The notes beneath the pieces were generated by a model. That model saw only the letters and a program-made list of their open reading frames with translations. It was not told the origin of the DNA and did no database searches. Position numbers and translations under genes: made by a program. This document shows positions 47,445 through 57,360 of a stretch of DNA of 64,000 bases, one piece after another (the stretch's first letter is position 1; each line of letters begins with the position of its first letter). Source of the stretch: Hygrophila difformis (Eukaryota > Streptophyta > Magnoliopsida > Lamiales > Acanthaceae); assembly GCA_030278955.1 (NCBI GenBank), contig JAOANR010000009.1, forward strand, positions 35,813,504 to 35,877,503, written 5' to 3'.

Positions 47445-50201
47445 TGTAACACCCGAAGAAAAACAAATTCAAATTGTTTTGAACTACGTCATGACTTGAT
47501 CCCTTCACAGGGTACGTAGGCAGCTTGGAACTAATTTCTAAGTTCAGTCACGAAATAAATCACAAAATAAATCGCGAAATAGATCACAAGGACGATAGGA
47601 GGAGTTGGAACCAATTTAGACTAGGCTAATTAGGACATGGAAATGTTGCGAGCGATAAGCCGGACTCGTAACAAGTTTAAGGAGAAGATTCCGAACCGGA
47701 GACGACCCAAGGAATCGAGCTAACACGTAGAAAACCGATAGGGGAAAGCAAGGAAAGACCCGACGGAACACGCGGACCGCCGAACCGGCCGGTCCGGCCG
47801 GCCCGCGCTCTCCGCGCGCCGCCGCGCGGCCACCGCGCGGACGGAGGAGTCGCGACTCCAGGGCAGACCACGCGTGCTCCGCGCGGACAAAAGCCTATGT
47901 GCGCGTCACCAGCGCGCCAGAGGTGCAGGAGGTGTAAACTTTCCTTCCATGGCGATTTTCTTGCCAAAATTAACACCCCCTTCGATGGTAATCGGATCTC
48001 AGCCTTGGGGAAGGCTTAAGAATACCCTAGGGGCGCCCCAAACCCTAGAGTTTCAGAAAACACTTCCTACCCTCCCTCAATTCCCTCTCCAAGTTCAAAA
48101 CTCCTTCGACACCACTTTCCGGCGAGTATTCCGGCGACGACGGGACGACCGGGACAAGCCCCTGCCCTCTAGACTCTTGGTAAGCTATTGTAAAAAGTTT
48201 CAATCCGTCCATAGATCCCAGAAACTCATATTCTAACCCTTTTTCCTTACTACGATTTCACGTCGGAAAACGAACAAAAGGCGATCGAAGAAGTTGGCCG
48301 TTCGTCGTGACCCTAGGACGTCCGGAAACCTAATCCAGCGACCCTATCCTCATTCTAAGTAAGTTAAAACCTTACTCACAAATTTTCGTGGTTGTTTGTT
48401 GTTTAAATCCCGAGATATAGGCTTGTAACAAAAATCGGTTTTCAAAAACCCTATTTTCGTCCAATTTTAAAGACTCGCCTAAAACTCGACCTTCGGGAAT
48501 TCAAACCGAAAACTTTTCAACATAAAAGTTGTTCCTAACACCTTTATCTATCTTGTGTCCAAATTTCAGCCGTCGACATTGTGTTTTGCTATCCCAAATC
48601 ACGCGTAAACTTTCTGTATCGAACCGAACATTTTAAAAACTGAGACAGATTTCCATATTCAACTTGATGCATGTTTTTCACCCATTTTTCGAATGATTTA
48701 ACCTTGCATTCCTTAACAAAAGTTGTAGATAATTGTGTCTAGATTATGCATATAAAATTTCACGGATTTTGGTGTTCATTTGACATGCCAAACGGCCGAA
48801 TTTTCAGAACTGTTTTAAAATTGTTTTAAGGGCCGCGAGTATGCAGAGAGTTGTAATCGATTTTTGAGTACCAAGAATTCATTATTTCCAAATTCTTAAA
48901 ACATGAAAGTTGTTCCTTAACGTGTTTTGTAGTTACTGTAAAAATTTCGCATCGATTGGTTTTGAAATGAATTTTTAATCGGCGTTGCACGAACCTGTGA
49001 CGAAAACAGTTTTTAAGACAGAAATTATTCCTTGCAATGAACTCGAATTTCGACTCACTTCGGAACCTTATTTCCAAAAACTTAAAACATGAAAGTTGTT
49101 CGTGTGTGTGTTTTTGAACTACTGTAAACATTTCAGAATTTTTGGTGAAAAGACGAATTTTTAATTAAGAAAGGCGTAAACTGCCTCAAATAGGATTTTT
49201 CGAACTTGAGAAAACTCGAACTATGAAAACGCGATATCGGTCATTTGATAACTTTGAAATACGAACTTTCAAAAAATCCCGTTCACTAGGCTGAGCCGAT
49301 CGTCATGCTATCATTATCTTTGAGACTGCCTCGTTAGTGGTCTCCTTACTATCTGAGATTGCCTCGTGAGTGATCTCGCGCGCTGTATTTTTGGATCGCC
49401 TCGTTAGTGGTCCTACTATCTTTTTGGATCGCCTCGTTAGTGGTCCTACTATCTTTGAGACTGCCTCGTTAGTGGTCTCCCATTGTTTGGACTGCCTCGT
49501 TAGTGGTCCTATGTTGAGATTGCCTCGTTAGTGATCTCCCGGTATGGTGTCCTCTTCTTAGTCTACGGGATAAATGTAAAAGACTTGTGTGAGTGTTTCT
49601 TTATGCTTAAATTGTATTTATCATGTCTTTAATTATGTATTTAAAATTCATGCCTCTTAAATTATGCTTTAAATTACGCTTTTAAAATTAAGTCCTTTAA
49701 TCATGCTTTTCCGCTGCTAATAAATCATGTATTTTTAAATTCTCGTACGGTAAGCGAAATCTTTAGTTTAAACACTTGTAACCCCTTTTATTTGTTAGTT
49801 AGGGATTAACTTACTCAGTATATTTTTATACTGACAACCGTTGTCATTTTCCTTTTTACAGAGTATGTCGAGTGACGCATACGCATGCACTTGGGGGGAA
49901 TTGATTATGAACATTTTCGCTTTCTGCATCGTATTACTGTTTACCGGGTCTGTTTAACCCGAGGTTTTGGCCGTGTTGGCCGTGATTACATTTCCGCTGC
50001 ATTTACCTTTATCCATGCATGATGATTTTTACTACCGTACTTGATTAAAGTATTATTGGATTCCGGATTCATTGTTGAATGTTTTAAAACTTTGCATACC
50101 TATAAGCCTTGCACCTCCTTAGCGAGCTCGGGAATCCGTGTCTTGCTAGGGTGATGCGGCGGTGACACCTCGGCCTGGGTTACCAAATCCGGCGTGTTAC
50201 A
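47445..50201 (+). repeat. 3' LTR of element B
   Basis: It starts TGTAACACCCGAAG and ends CCGGCGTGTTACA. It carries the CGCG module (47822-47840), hairpin array (49322-49538) and terminal stem-loop (50120-50148). It differs from the 5' LTR at scattered single bases only. Confidence 0.92.
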
Positions 50202-50742
50202 ATTATGCTTTAAATTACGCTTTTAAAATTAAGTCCTTTAATCATGCTTTTCCGCTGCTAATAAATCATGTATTTTTAAATTCTCGTACGGTAAGCGAAA
50301 TCTTTAGTTTAAACACTTGTAACCCGTTTTATTTGTTAGCTAGGGATTAACTTACTCAGTATATTTTTATACTGACAACCGTTGTCATTTTCCTTTTTAC
50401 AGAGTATGTCGAGTGACGCATACGCATGCACTTGGGGGGAATTGATTATGAACATTTTCGCTTTCTGCATCGTATTACTGTTTACCGGGTCTGTTTAACC
50501 CGAGGTTTTGGCCGTGTTGGCCGTGATTACATTTCCGCTGCATTTACCTTTATCCATGCATGATGATTTTTACTACCGTACTTGATTAAAGTATTATTGG
50601 ATTCCGGATTCATTGTTGAATGTTTTAAAACTTTGCATACCTATAAGCCTTGCACCTCCTTAGCGAGCTCGGGAATCCGTGTCTTGCTAGGGTGATGCGG
50701 CGGTGACACCTCGGCCTGGGTTACCAAATCCGGGGTGTTACA
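50202..50742 (+). repeat. Older element-B-family LTR, right portion
   Basis: It begins with the duplicated ATTAT and continues as the last 540 bp of the same LTR family to GGGGTGTTACA. It contains the terminal stem-loop (50661-50689). Together with 39650-40519 it forms the LTR that element B entered. The sequence after it has no primer site, so this is a solo LTR or a 3' LTR. Confidence 0.88.
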
Positions 50743-51629
50743 ATATGGAATTTGGAAACGAATTAACATAAAAGCACATCAAGTAATTATTTACACAACA
50801 ACGGTCCTTGCCAAAGAACTAACAGAATGAATTTGCAGCAACCATAATAATGAATGTAATTATTGAACATAAAAATTAACATAAAATGCAGATTTACATC
50901 AATTAAAAACTTGAATGAATTCGAATCGATTTCTGTAAAATTGTATTAATCAAAGATAGGCAAATAAATCATCAAAGATAGGCATTTCCTTCAATTATAA
51001 TATATATATGTATTCAAACCTGAAAAAACATAATTTGGGAGAAAAAAGAGATCAAACCTACAGCAAGTTCGAGAGGTTGTCTGCGATACGTTCCAGCGGA
51101 GCAAGGGCAGAGCCGCGCCGGCGGGAAGAAGAGCCGAGCAAGGGACCGCAAGTGCGAGAATGAACAATGGGCGGAGCCGGCAAGTGAGACAAAACGAGGT
51201 GGAGGGGACGGGAGACTGGAGGTTTAGCTGTTCAAGTCACTGGTGCCTGGTGCAGGGGTGAATTTGAGATGGGGGTGCGCTGTGGGAGATGGGGTTGCGC
51301 TGTGGAGGGGTGAATCTGAGATGGGATGCGTTGCGGAGGGGTGGGTGACAATGGCCAAAATTGTCCATTATTTCCAATCCATTTCCGTGTCTGAGACGGA
51401 CATTTTGATCGTAATCCCATCTTATTTTAATAAGAAAGCAGTTGAATTCGACAGATTAATGCGAGTTTGTAAGAATAATAAGCTGGAAATGAAAGACACA
51501 AAAATATGCAATTTTAATTGTATTTGTGTTAGAAAAATCCAAAAACATGAAAAAAGGACAAAGAAGAGAAAAATGAATGAAAAGATGGGCAAAAGAATAA
51601 AATAGCCCACAAAAATAAAAAAGATGGGA
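50743..51629. other. Intergenic, short GC-rich imperfect repeats
   Basis: AT-rich DNA turns GC-rich at about 51080-51350. There, GGTGAATTTGAGATGGG-like and GCGCTGTGG-like phrases recur two or three times within 100 bp. I recognise no gene or transposon. The right end is lost in an assembly gap. Confidence 0.4.
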
Positions 51630-52129
51630 NNNNNNNNNNNNNNNNNNNNNNNNNNNNNNNNNNNNNNNNNNNNNNNNNNNNNNNNNNNNNNNNNNNNNNN
51701 NNNNNNNNNNNNNNNNNNNNNNNNNNNNNNNNNNNNNNNNNNNNNNNNNNNNNNNNNNNNNNNNNNNNNNNNNNNNNNNNNNNNNNNNNNNNNNNNNNNN
51801 NNNNNNNNNNNNNNNNNNNNNNNNNNNNNNNNNNNNNNNNNNNNNNNNNNNNNNNNNNNNNNNNNNNNNNNNNNNNNNNNNNNNNNNNNNNNNNNNNNNN
51901 NNNNNNNNNNNNNNNNNNNNNNNNNNNNNNNNNNNNNNNNNNNNNNNNNNNNNNNNNNNNNNNNNNNNNNNNNNNNNNNNNNNNNNNNNNNNNNNNNNNN
52001 NNNNNNNNNNNNNNNNNNNNNNNNNNNNNNNNNNNNNNNNNNNNNNNNNNNNNNNNNNNNNNNNNNNNNNNNNNNNNNNNNNNNNNNNNNNNNNNNNNNN
52101 NNNNNNNNNNNNNNNNNNNNNNNNNNNNN
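51630..52129. other. Assembly gap, 500 N
   Basis: Exactly 500 N. It removes the 5' part of the Athila-type element (LTR, gag, protease and the start of RT). Confidence 0.99.
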
Positions 52130-53480
52130 AAGCTGACACAAGAACAAGAAAAAGCTCTGGTAGACATTCTCAAGAAATATGTACATGCAATTGGATGGAC
52201 CATTTCTGATATAAAAGGAATAAGCCCCTCTGTTTGCATGCACAAAATTTTAATGGAAGAGGAATACAAGCCCTCAAGGCAACACCAAAGGCGTTTGAAC
52301 CCCCACATGCAAGAAGTGGTAAGGAAAGAAGTTATCAAGCTCTTAGATGCTAGTATCATCTATCCTATATCTGACAGCAAATGGGTTAGCCTAGTGCAGG
52401 TAGTACCAAAGCGTGGGGGGATGTGCATAACGACAAACGAGCAAGGAGATGAAGTGGCGACAAGGCCAGTGACCGGTTGGCGAGTTTGCATCGACTACTG
52501 GAAGCTCAATACCGCAACGCGGAAGGATCACTTTCCCTTGCCGTTCATTGATCAAATGCTTGAGAGGTTTGCCGGGAGGGAGTACTACTGTTTTTTGGAT
52601 GGTTATTCGGGCTATAATCAAATTGTAATATCTAGTGAAGATCATGACAAAACTACTTTCACTTGCCCGTATGGAACTTTTGCGTACAGGCGCATGCCTT
52701 TTGGCCTTTGCAATGCGCCTGCAACTTTTCAACGCTGCATGATGTCTATCTTTTCAGAATTTATCGAAAAATGCATAGAAGTTTTCATGGATGACTTCTC
52801 TGTATATGGAGATACTTTTGATGAGTGCTTGACCAATCTTGCAAAGATTTTAAAAAGATGTGAGGACACCAACTTAGTTTTGAACTGGGAAAAGTGCCAT
52901 TTTATGGTTACTAAGGGTATTGTGTTGGGTCACCGCATCTCGCGCGCCGGCATCGAAGTCGACAGAGCCAAGGTCTCAGTCATCTCCAATCTTCCATTAC
53001 CCAATTCAATAAAAGCAATTAGGAGCTTCTTAGGGCATGCCGGTTTTTACCGGAGGTTTATTAAAGATTTTTATAAAATTGCCAAGCCGCTCACTAACCT
53101 ACTTTGTAAAGAAAATTCTTTCGTAATAAATGAAGCGTGTGTTCAAGCCTTTGACAGGCTCAAGAAGATGTTGATTTCTGCTCCAATAGTACAACCACCC
53201 GATTGGTCAATGCCTTTCGAGGAATGTGCGATGCAAGTGATCTCGCCGTGGGTGCAGTTCTTGGGCAACATAAGGAAGGGAGACATTGCGTAATTCATTA
53301 CGCAAGTCATGCCCTGAATGAAGCCCAAATCAACTACACCACCATGGAAAAGGAGATGTATGCTGTGGTTTTCGCGTTTGATAAATTCAGACAGTACCTC
53401 ATTGGTACGAAAACCATAGTGTACACAGATCACTCTGCACTGAGACACTTGTTTAGCAAACAAGATGCAAAACCTTGATT
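52130..53480 (+). pseudogene. Athila-type reverse transcriptase and RNase H
   Basis: Ty3/gypsy RT of the Athila type. It is open from the gap edge (LTQEQEKALVDILKKYVHAI) to 53293, with VRKEVIKLLDASIIYPISDS, WRVCIDYWKLNTATRKDHF, FAYRRMPFGLCNAPATFQRC and the catalytic box EVFMDDFSVYG (about 52777-52809). The connection motif SFLGHAGFYRRFIKDFYKIA follows. RNase H continues in another frame from about 53210 (CDASDLAVGAVLGQHKEGR, VYTDHSALRHLFSKQDAKP) after a one-base shift and ends in a TGA at about 53477, where the family reads on. The long open RT and few lesions suggest moderate age. Confidence 0.88.
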
Positions 53481-53499
53481 AATCAGGTGGGTACTTCTG

Positions 53500-54943
53500 T
53501 TGCAGGAATTTGATATCATAATAAAAGATAGAAAAGGCAGAGACAATGGTGCTGCTGACCATTTGTCTCGAATAGAAAATGATAAAAATGAACTAGCCGT
53601 CAATGAAAATTTTCCGAATGAGCAACTGTTTGCCTTGCACCTTCATGATCAAGCTTGTCCATGGTTTTCCGACATCGCTAACTTTTTAGCATGTGGAATA
53701 ACCCCACCATTCCAGCACAAGAGCCATAAAGCAAGGTTCAACCGAGATGTAGTCAACTACTTCTGGGAAGATCTGTATCTCTTCAAGCACTGTGCAGATT
53801 CGATTATTAGACGATGTGTAACTGAGCACGAGGCTTATCAAATCGCTAAAAAATGTCATGAATCGGAATATGGAGGTCACCATGGCCCCACTCGAATAGC
53901 TCATAAGGTGCTCGAGTGTGGTTTCTATTGGCCTACTATCTACGAGGATTGCAAGGCATTTGTTAAGGCTTGCGACAGATGCCAAAGACTAGGGAATATC
54001 TCCAAGAGGGATGAAATGCCTCAAAAAGGAAATCTCACTCTTGAGATTTTCGATGTAAGCGGTATTGACTTCATGGGACCATTCCCGACATCTGATGGGA
54101 ATCATTACATCTTGGTAGCTATCGATTACGTGTCCAAGTGGGTTGAGGCGGTTGCTCGGCCAACCAATGATGGTCACCAAGTCATCAAATTTCTGAAAAG
54201 TAACATTTTCAATAGATTTGGTGTACCTAGGGTAATCATATCTGATGGAGGAACCCATTTTGTTAACAAAGCTTTTGCAAATCTTATGAGCAAAACTGGG
54301 ATTCTCCACAAGATAGGCACGCCTTATCATCCCAAACCAGTGGCCAAGTCGAGGTATCAAACCGCGAAATCAAACATATACTCGAAGCCACGGTAGGGAT
54401 AACCCGTAAAGATTGGTCACGTAAGCTCAATGACGCTCTATGGGCATACCGTACTGCATTCAAGACTCCCATTGGGATGTCCCCTTATAGGCTTGTCTTC
54501 GGAAAAGCCTGTCACTTGCCCGTAGAACTAGAGCACAAGGCTTACTGGGCTGTAAAAACGCTTAATTTTGACCCAAGAGTTGCTCAGGGCAAACGCAAGT
54601 TGGACCTCAATGAAATTGAGGAAATACGTGCGCAAGCTTATGAAAGCTCGAGGATTTACAAAGAGCGGACCCAGAAGTTACATGATCGTCGTATTAAATG
54701 TAAACACTTCTATGTTGGCAAAATGTCTTATTATTCAATTCTAGGTTGAAGCTGTTCCCCGGAAAGCTTAGATCGAGATGGGAAGGGCCATACGAAGTGG
54801 TGCACGTGTTTGAGAGTGGAGCTGTCAGGATCCGAACTGACAAAGGAGAGCTGGTGGTGAATGGACAGAGATTGAAGGAGTATCTCGCACAGTTCGACCC
54901 CGAAAAAGAAGTTCAAATGATATCAGAGCCGGCTTATGTTTAA
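53500..54943 (+). pseudogene. Athila-type integrase
   Basis: Reading from the RNase H end ([20 protein letters not shown]): zinc-binding region with H-x-H and C-x2-C ([26 protein letters not shown]; about 53855-54000); catalytic core with [15 protein letters not shown] (first Asp) and [18 protein letters not shown] (second Asp); a frame shift at about 54335; then [18 protein letters not shown] and [19 protein letters not shown]; another shift at about 54740; and the C-terminal [18 protein letters not shown] to the stop at 54941-54943. It would insert the element DNA; now non-functional. Confidence 0.87.
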
Positions 54944-55020
54944 TTTATTATATATATATATATTTAATTGTATAGCACATTCATTTTTTCGTAGAAAATA
55001 AGTACCCAAACATCAACTAA

Positions 55021-55048
55021 ACATTTAGAGTACTAAGACTCTAAATGT
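55021..55048. repeat. 10-bp-stem hairpin before putative LTR
   Basis: ACATTTAGAG is followed by an 8-base loop and CTCTAAATGT, a perfect stem. It is followed by GAGGATGTTGAT, and the same arrangement recurs at 59879-59905. The TG at 55054 may be the LTR start. Confidence 0.6.
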
Positions 55049-55413
55049 GAGGATGTTGATATTTGGAGAAAATCTAATAATTTTCTTATGTTTGCCTTGC
55101 AGGAATTCATGGAATCAACAAAAAGAAAAATAAAGCTTCAAAAACCAGGTTCATGGTTGGATTAATATTGCAATTAATGGAAATTAATTTCGGAAATTAG
55201 AGAAATTTAAAGTCCGGAATAAATCCAAATAACAGTGTCAATCCAACCTAATTTATGCAAGCATTAAATATTTAAAATAATTATTTTGTGTAAATATGCA
55301 TGTTCGGTATGTTAAAATTGTAGAAAATGCATAATTTTAGAAAATGTTAAAAACTGGGAAAAATTTCAAAAATTTTCTAAGTGTTGGATGCGGTTTAATT
55401 TTCTTCTCAAGTC

Positions 55414-55997
55414 GATGCGGTTTATACCGCTTCATTTGAGACAAACCGCATCGCCACATTGCCCTTAGTAATTTTATCGATGCGGTTTAGTCAATGCGGT
55501 ATATACTGCATCGACATAAAAGACCGCATTGATCCTCTAAGGTGCATTCCCTGTGTTAATGTTTCTAAGTAGTCGATACGGTTTATTCAATGCGGTATAT
55601 ACCGCATTGATTTTGAGAAACCGCATCGACCTACGAAGACCCTTTGTTTAATATTGCAAGTGAGCAATGCGGTTTATGCGATGCGGTATATACCGCATCG
55701 CCTTAATAAACCGCATTGCCTCACAAAAGCACTCCTCATTTTTGTTTAAGTCTCCAATGCGGTTTCCCAGTCCAATGCGGTTTACACGATGCGGTATATA
55801 CCGCATTGCATTGTCTGTCTTCCCCCTTCTCATCGATGCGGTCTTTTGTCGATGCGGTATATACCGCATTGCATTGTCTGTCTTCCCCCTTCTCATCGAT
55901 GCGGTCTTTTGTCGATGCGGTATATACCACATCGATCTCATAGACCGCATCCCTCGCATATTTTTGGAAACCGCATCGATGCGGTATATACCGCGTC
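55414..55997. repeat. Array of eight 20-bp palindromes
   Basis: Cores matching GATGCGGTATATACCGCATC begin at 55414, 55493, 55589, 55680, 55788, 55851, 55914 and 55978. The copy at 55680-55699 is perfect and the others differ by one to four bases. Many are flanked by further GATGCGGTTTA and AAACCGCATC arms, so each unit is a larger nested inverted repeat. Spacing is irregular (62-109 bp), with the units starting at 55788, 55851 and 55914 being 63-bp tandem duplicates. The array ends about 50 bp before a TATA-like box. Confidence 0.85.
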
Positions 55998-56043
55998 GGC
56001 GATGCGGTTTCCCTTAAACCGCATTGCCCCCTGTCCCACTTCC

Positions 56044-56050
56044 CTTTATA
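56044..56050 (+). promoter_or_regulatory. TATA-like box after the palindrome array
   Basis: CTTTATA is followed by a pyrimidine-rich stretch (about 56051-56130) and an ATG at 56201, a normal plant core-promoter layout. Transcription would start near 56075-56085. Confidence 0.5.
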
Positions 56051-56200
56051 ACCCATTTTCCCTTCCCTCTCCCTCATTTCGCATTTCATACTTAGAAAAA
56101 TTTTCCCCGTTTCCCTCCTTTCGCGAACCCTTCTTCCTCGCGAAAGCAGAAATCCGAACCAGTATCTTTACTCCGTCCGATCGCTTCAAGCTTTTTAAAA

Positions 56201-56238
56201 ATGGCGTCTTCATCGTCTAATCCTAGCGGGAGTAAAGG
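56201..56238 (+). CDS. Candidate first exon (MASSSSNPSGSK)
   Basis: The ATG at 56201 opens MASSSSNPSGSK and runs to a good 5' splice site (AAAGG then GTAAAT at 56239). Joined to the 3' splice site CTTCTTCAG at 59971-59979, the frame continues without a stop as DQYIIDDSIMGLPKTTP. This implies a 3.74-kb intron holding a Stowaway MITE and a GGCGCC hairpin array. It is supported only by frame agreement and splice signals. The Ser-rich start is generic. Confidence 0.35.
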
Positions 56239-56539
56239 GTAAATTCTCTATTTTTCTATTTCGCACCCTAGTTTCGTGATTTCAGTTTTTGTGTTTTTGT
56301 AGTTTTTGCGAAATCAGGGGTGGGGAAGGGATTGTAGCCTGTTTATGATCAGGGATGATCGGAATTAGGTCGGAATAGGATGGGCATAACCGGATTAGCC
56401 TAGAGCAGTAATGGGGTGATGCACCCTGTGAAACCACATTTAAATGAGCTTAAGTTGTGTTAAAATGAACCTAAATTGCATGCATGTAACCCTATTTTAA
56501 TGCTTTTTAGTTTACATTTCATGTGGTTTGTAAATATTA

Positions 56540-56812
56540 CTCCCTCCGTCCCATATTTATCTTCTTCGACACTGTAGATACGGAGTTTAAGAAAGTTGTA
56601 TTTTATTATTTTCATGTGTACTTTTTGAGGGGTAAATTTGTCTCTTTTTGTCTTGTAGTGCAATTGTTAGTAAAATTAAGGTTTGGTTTTTCTGTAAATA
56701 TATGGACATGTAGGGACATTTTAGTAAAAAAAAAATTCCTTTTTGGGGTAGGAAGATAAATGTGGGACGTCCAGAAACGGAAAGTAAGAAGATAAATATG
56801 GGACAGAGGGAG
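56540..56812. mobile_element. Stowaway MITE (Tc1/mariner)
   Basis: The ends CTCCCTCCGTCCCATATTTA and TAAATATGGGACAGAGGGAG are near-perfect inverted repeats flanked by TA (56538-56539 and 56813-56814). The element is 273 bp and non-coding. The long matching ends suggest a fairly recent copy. Confidence 0.92.
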
Positions 56813-56984
56813 TAATAATTATGGTTAAATTGAGCTTGTTTGAGTTCAATTTACCATGTTTTATGCTTTCTAATAAGACTTTGGCAAATCTAATACATTG
56901 CAATGATGTTTCAGGCATTAAATGATGAAAGAAAGGTGTTCGGAGGATTAAGTATGTCAAATTCGGATTTTTCAACACTGGAGA

Positions 56985-57360
56985 AGTCCCTGAATGCGCC
57001 ACACGTGCTTGGCGGCGCCCAAAACCACCTTGAAGCGCCACATAAGGCGCCAGATCAACACTTGGGAAAATTTCGGATAGAAACCACCTTGAAACGCCAC
57101 ATAAGGCGCCACATAAGGCTACAGGATGCGCCGACCCTTCTTTGTGGCGCCTAAAACAGTCTCCAAGCGCCACTTTTGGCGCCGAATTTAGAATTTAGGA
57201 AAATTGTCAGAATGTACCGCACCTTCTTTGTGGCGCCGAAATCCACTCTCAGGCGCCACTTTTTGCGTCTTAGGCAGGATTTTTGGAAATTGTCAGGATG
57301 CGCCAGCCCTCTTTGGTGGCGCCTAAAACCCCTTCCAGGCGCCACTTTATGTGCCACCGT
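56985..57360. repeat. Tandem GTGGCGCC/GGCGCCAC hairpin units
   Basis: Four units of about 90-110 bp. Three have clear stems: GTGGCGC/GCGCCAC (57144-57173), GTGGCGCC/GGCGCCAC (57230-57259) and GTGGCGCC/GGCGCCAC (57316-57345), with 14-16-base loops. The first unit (57000-57055) is more complex, with several GGCGCC copies. Units are separated by AGGAAAATTGTCAG-like text. Similar GGCGCC clusters occur in the chromovirus A LTRs (18655-18830 and 34040-34215). Confidence 0.75.

Larger units (their letters stand above)
40520..50201 (+). mobile_element. Non-autonomous chromovirus B with two cargo genes
   Basis: The LTRs at 40520-43277 and 47445-50201 are 2.76 kb and nearly identical, so insertion was recent. 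The flanking ATTAT (40515-40519 and 50202-50206) is the target duplication. A primer site follows the left LTR and a polypurine tract precedes the right one. The 4.2-kb body has no gag, protease, RT, RNase H or integrase core; only the chromodomain end of pol remains (47122-47418). Instead it carries a sense coiled-coil ORF and an antisense ORF of the 'putative plant transposon protein' type, facing each other. Its movement would depend on proteins from an autonomous relative. Confidence 0.88.

Noticed and set aside
55414..55997. CRISPR-like reading of the regularly repeated palindrome
   Set aside because: Spacing varies from 62 to 109 bp, half sites fill the spacers, three units are plain tandem duplicates, and the context is a plant retroelement.
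55648..56220. Overlapping frames on both strands encoding repetitive RCGIYRIA or VYTASTKDRIDEK-like peptides
   Set aside because: They are translations of the palindrome array itself; the matching frames on both strands follow from the symmetry.
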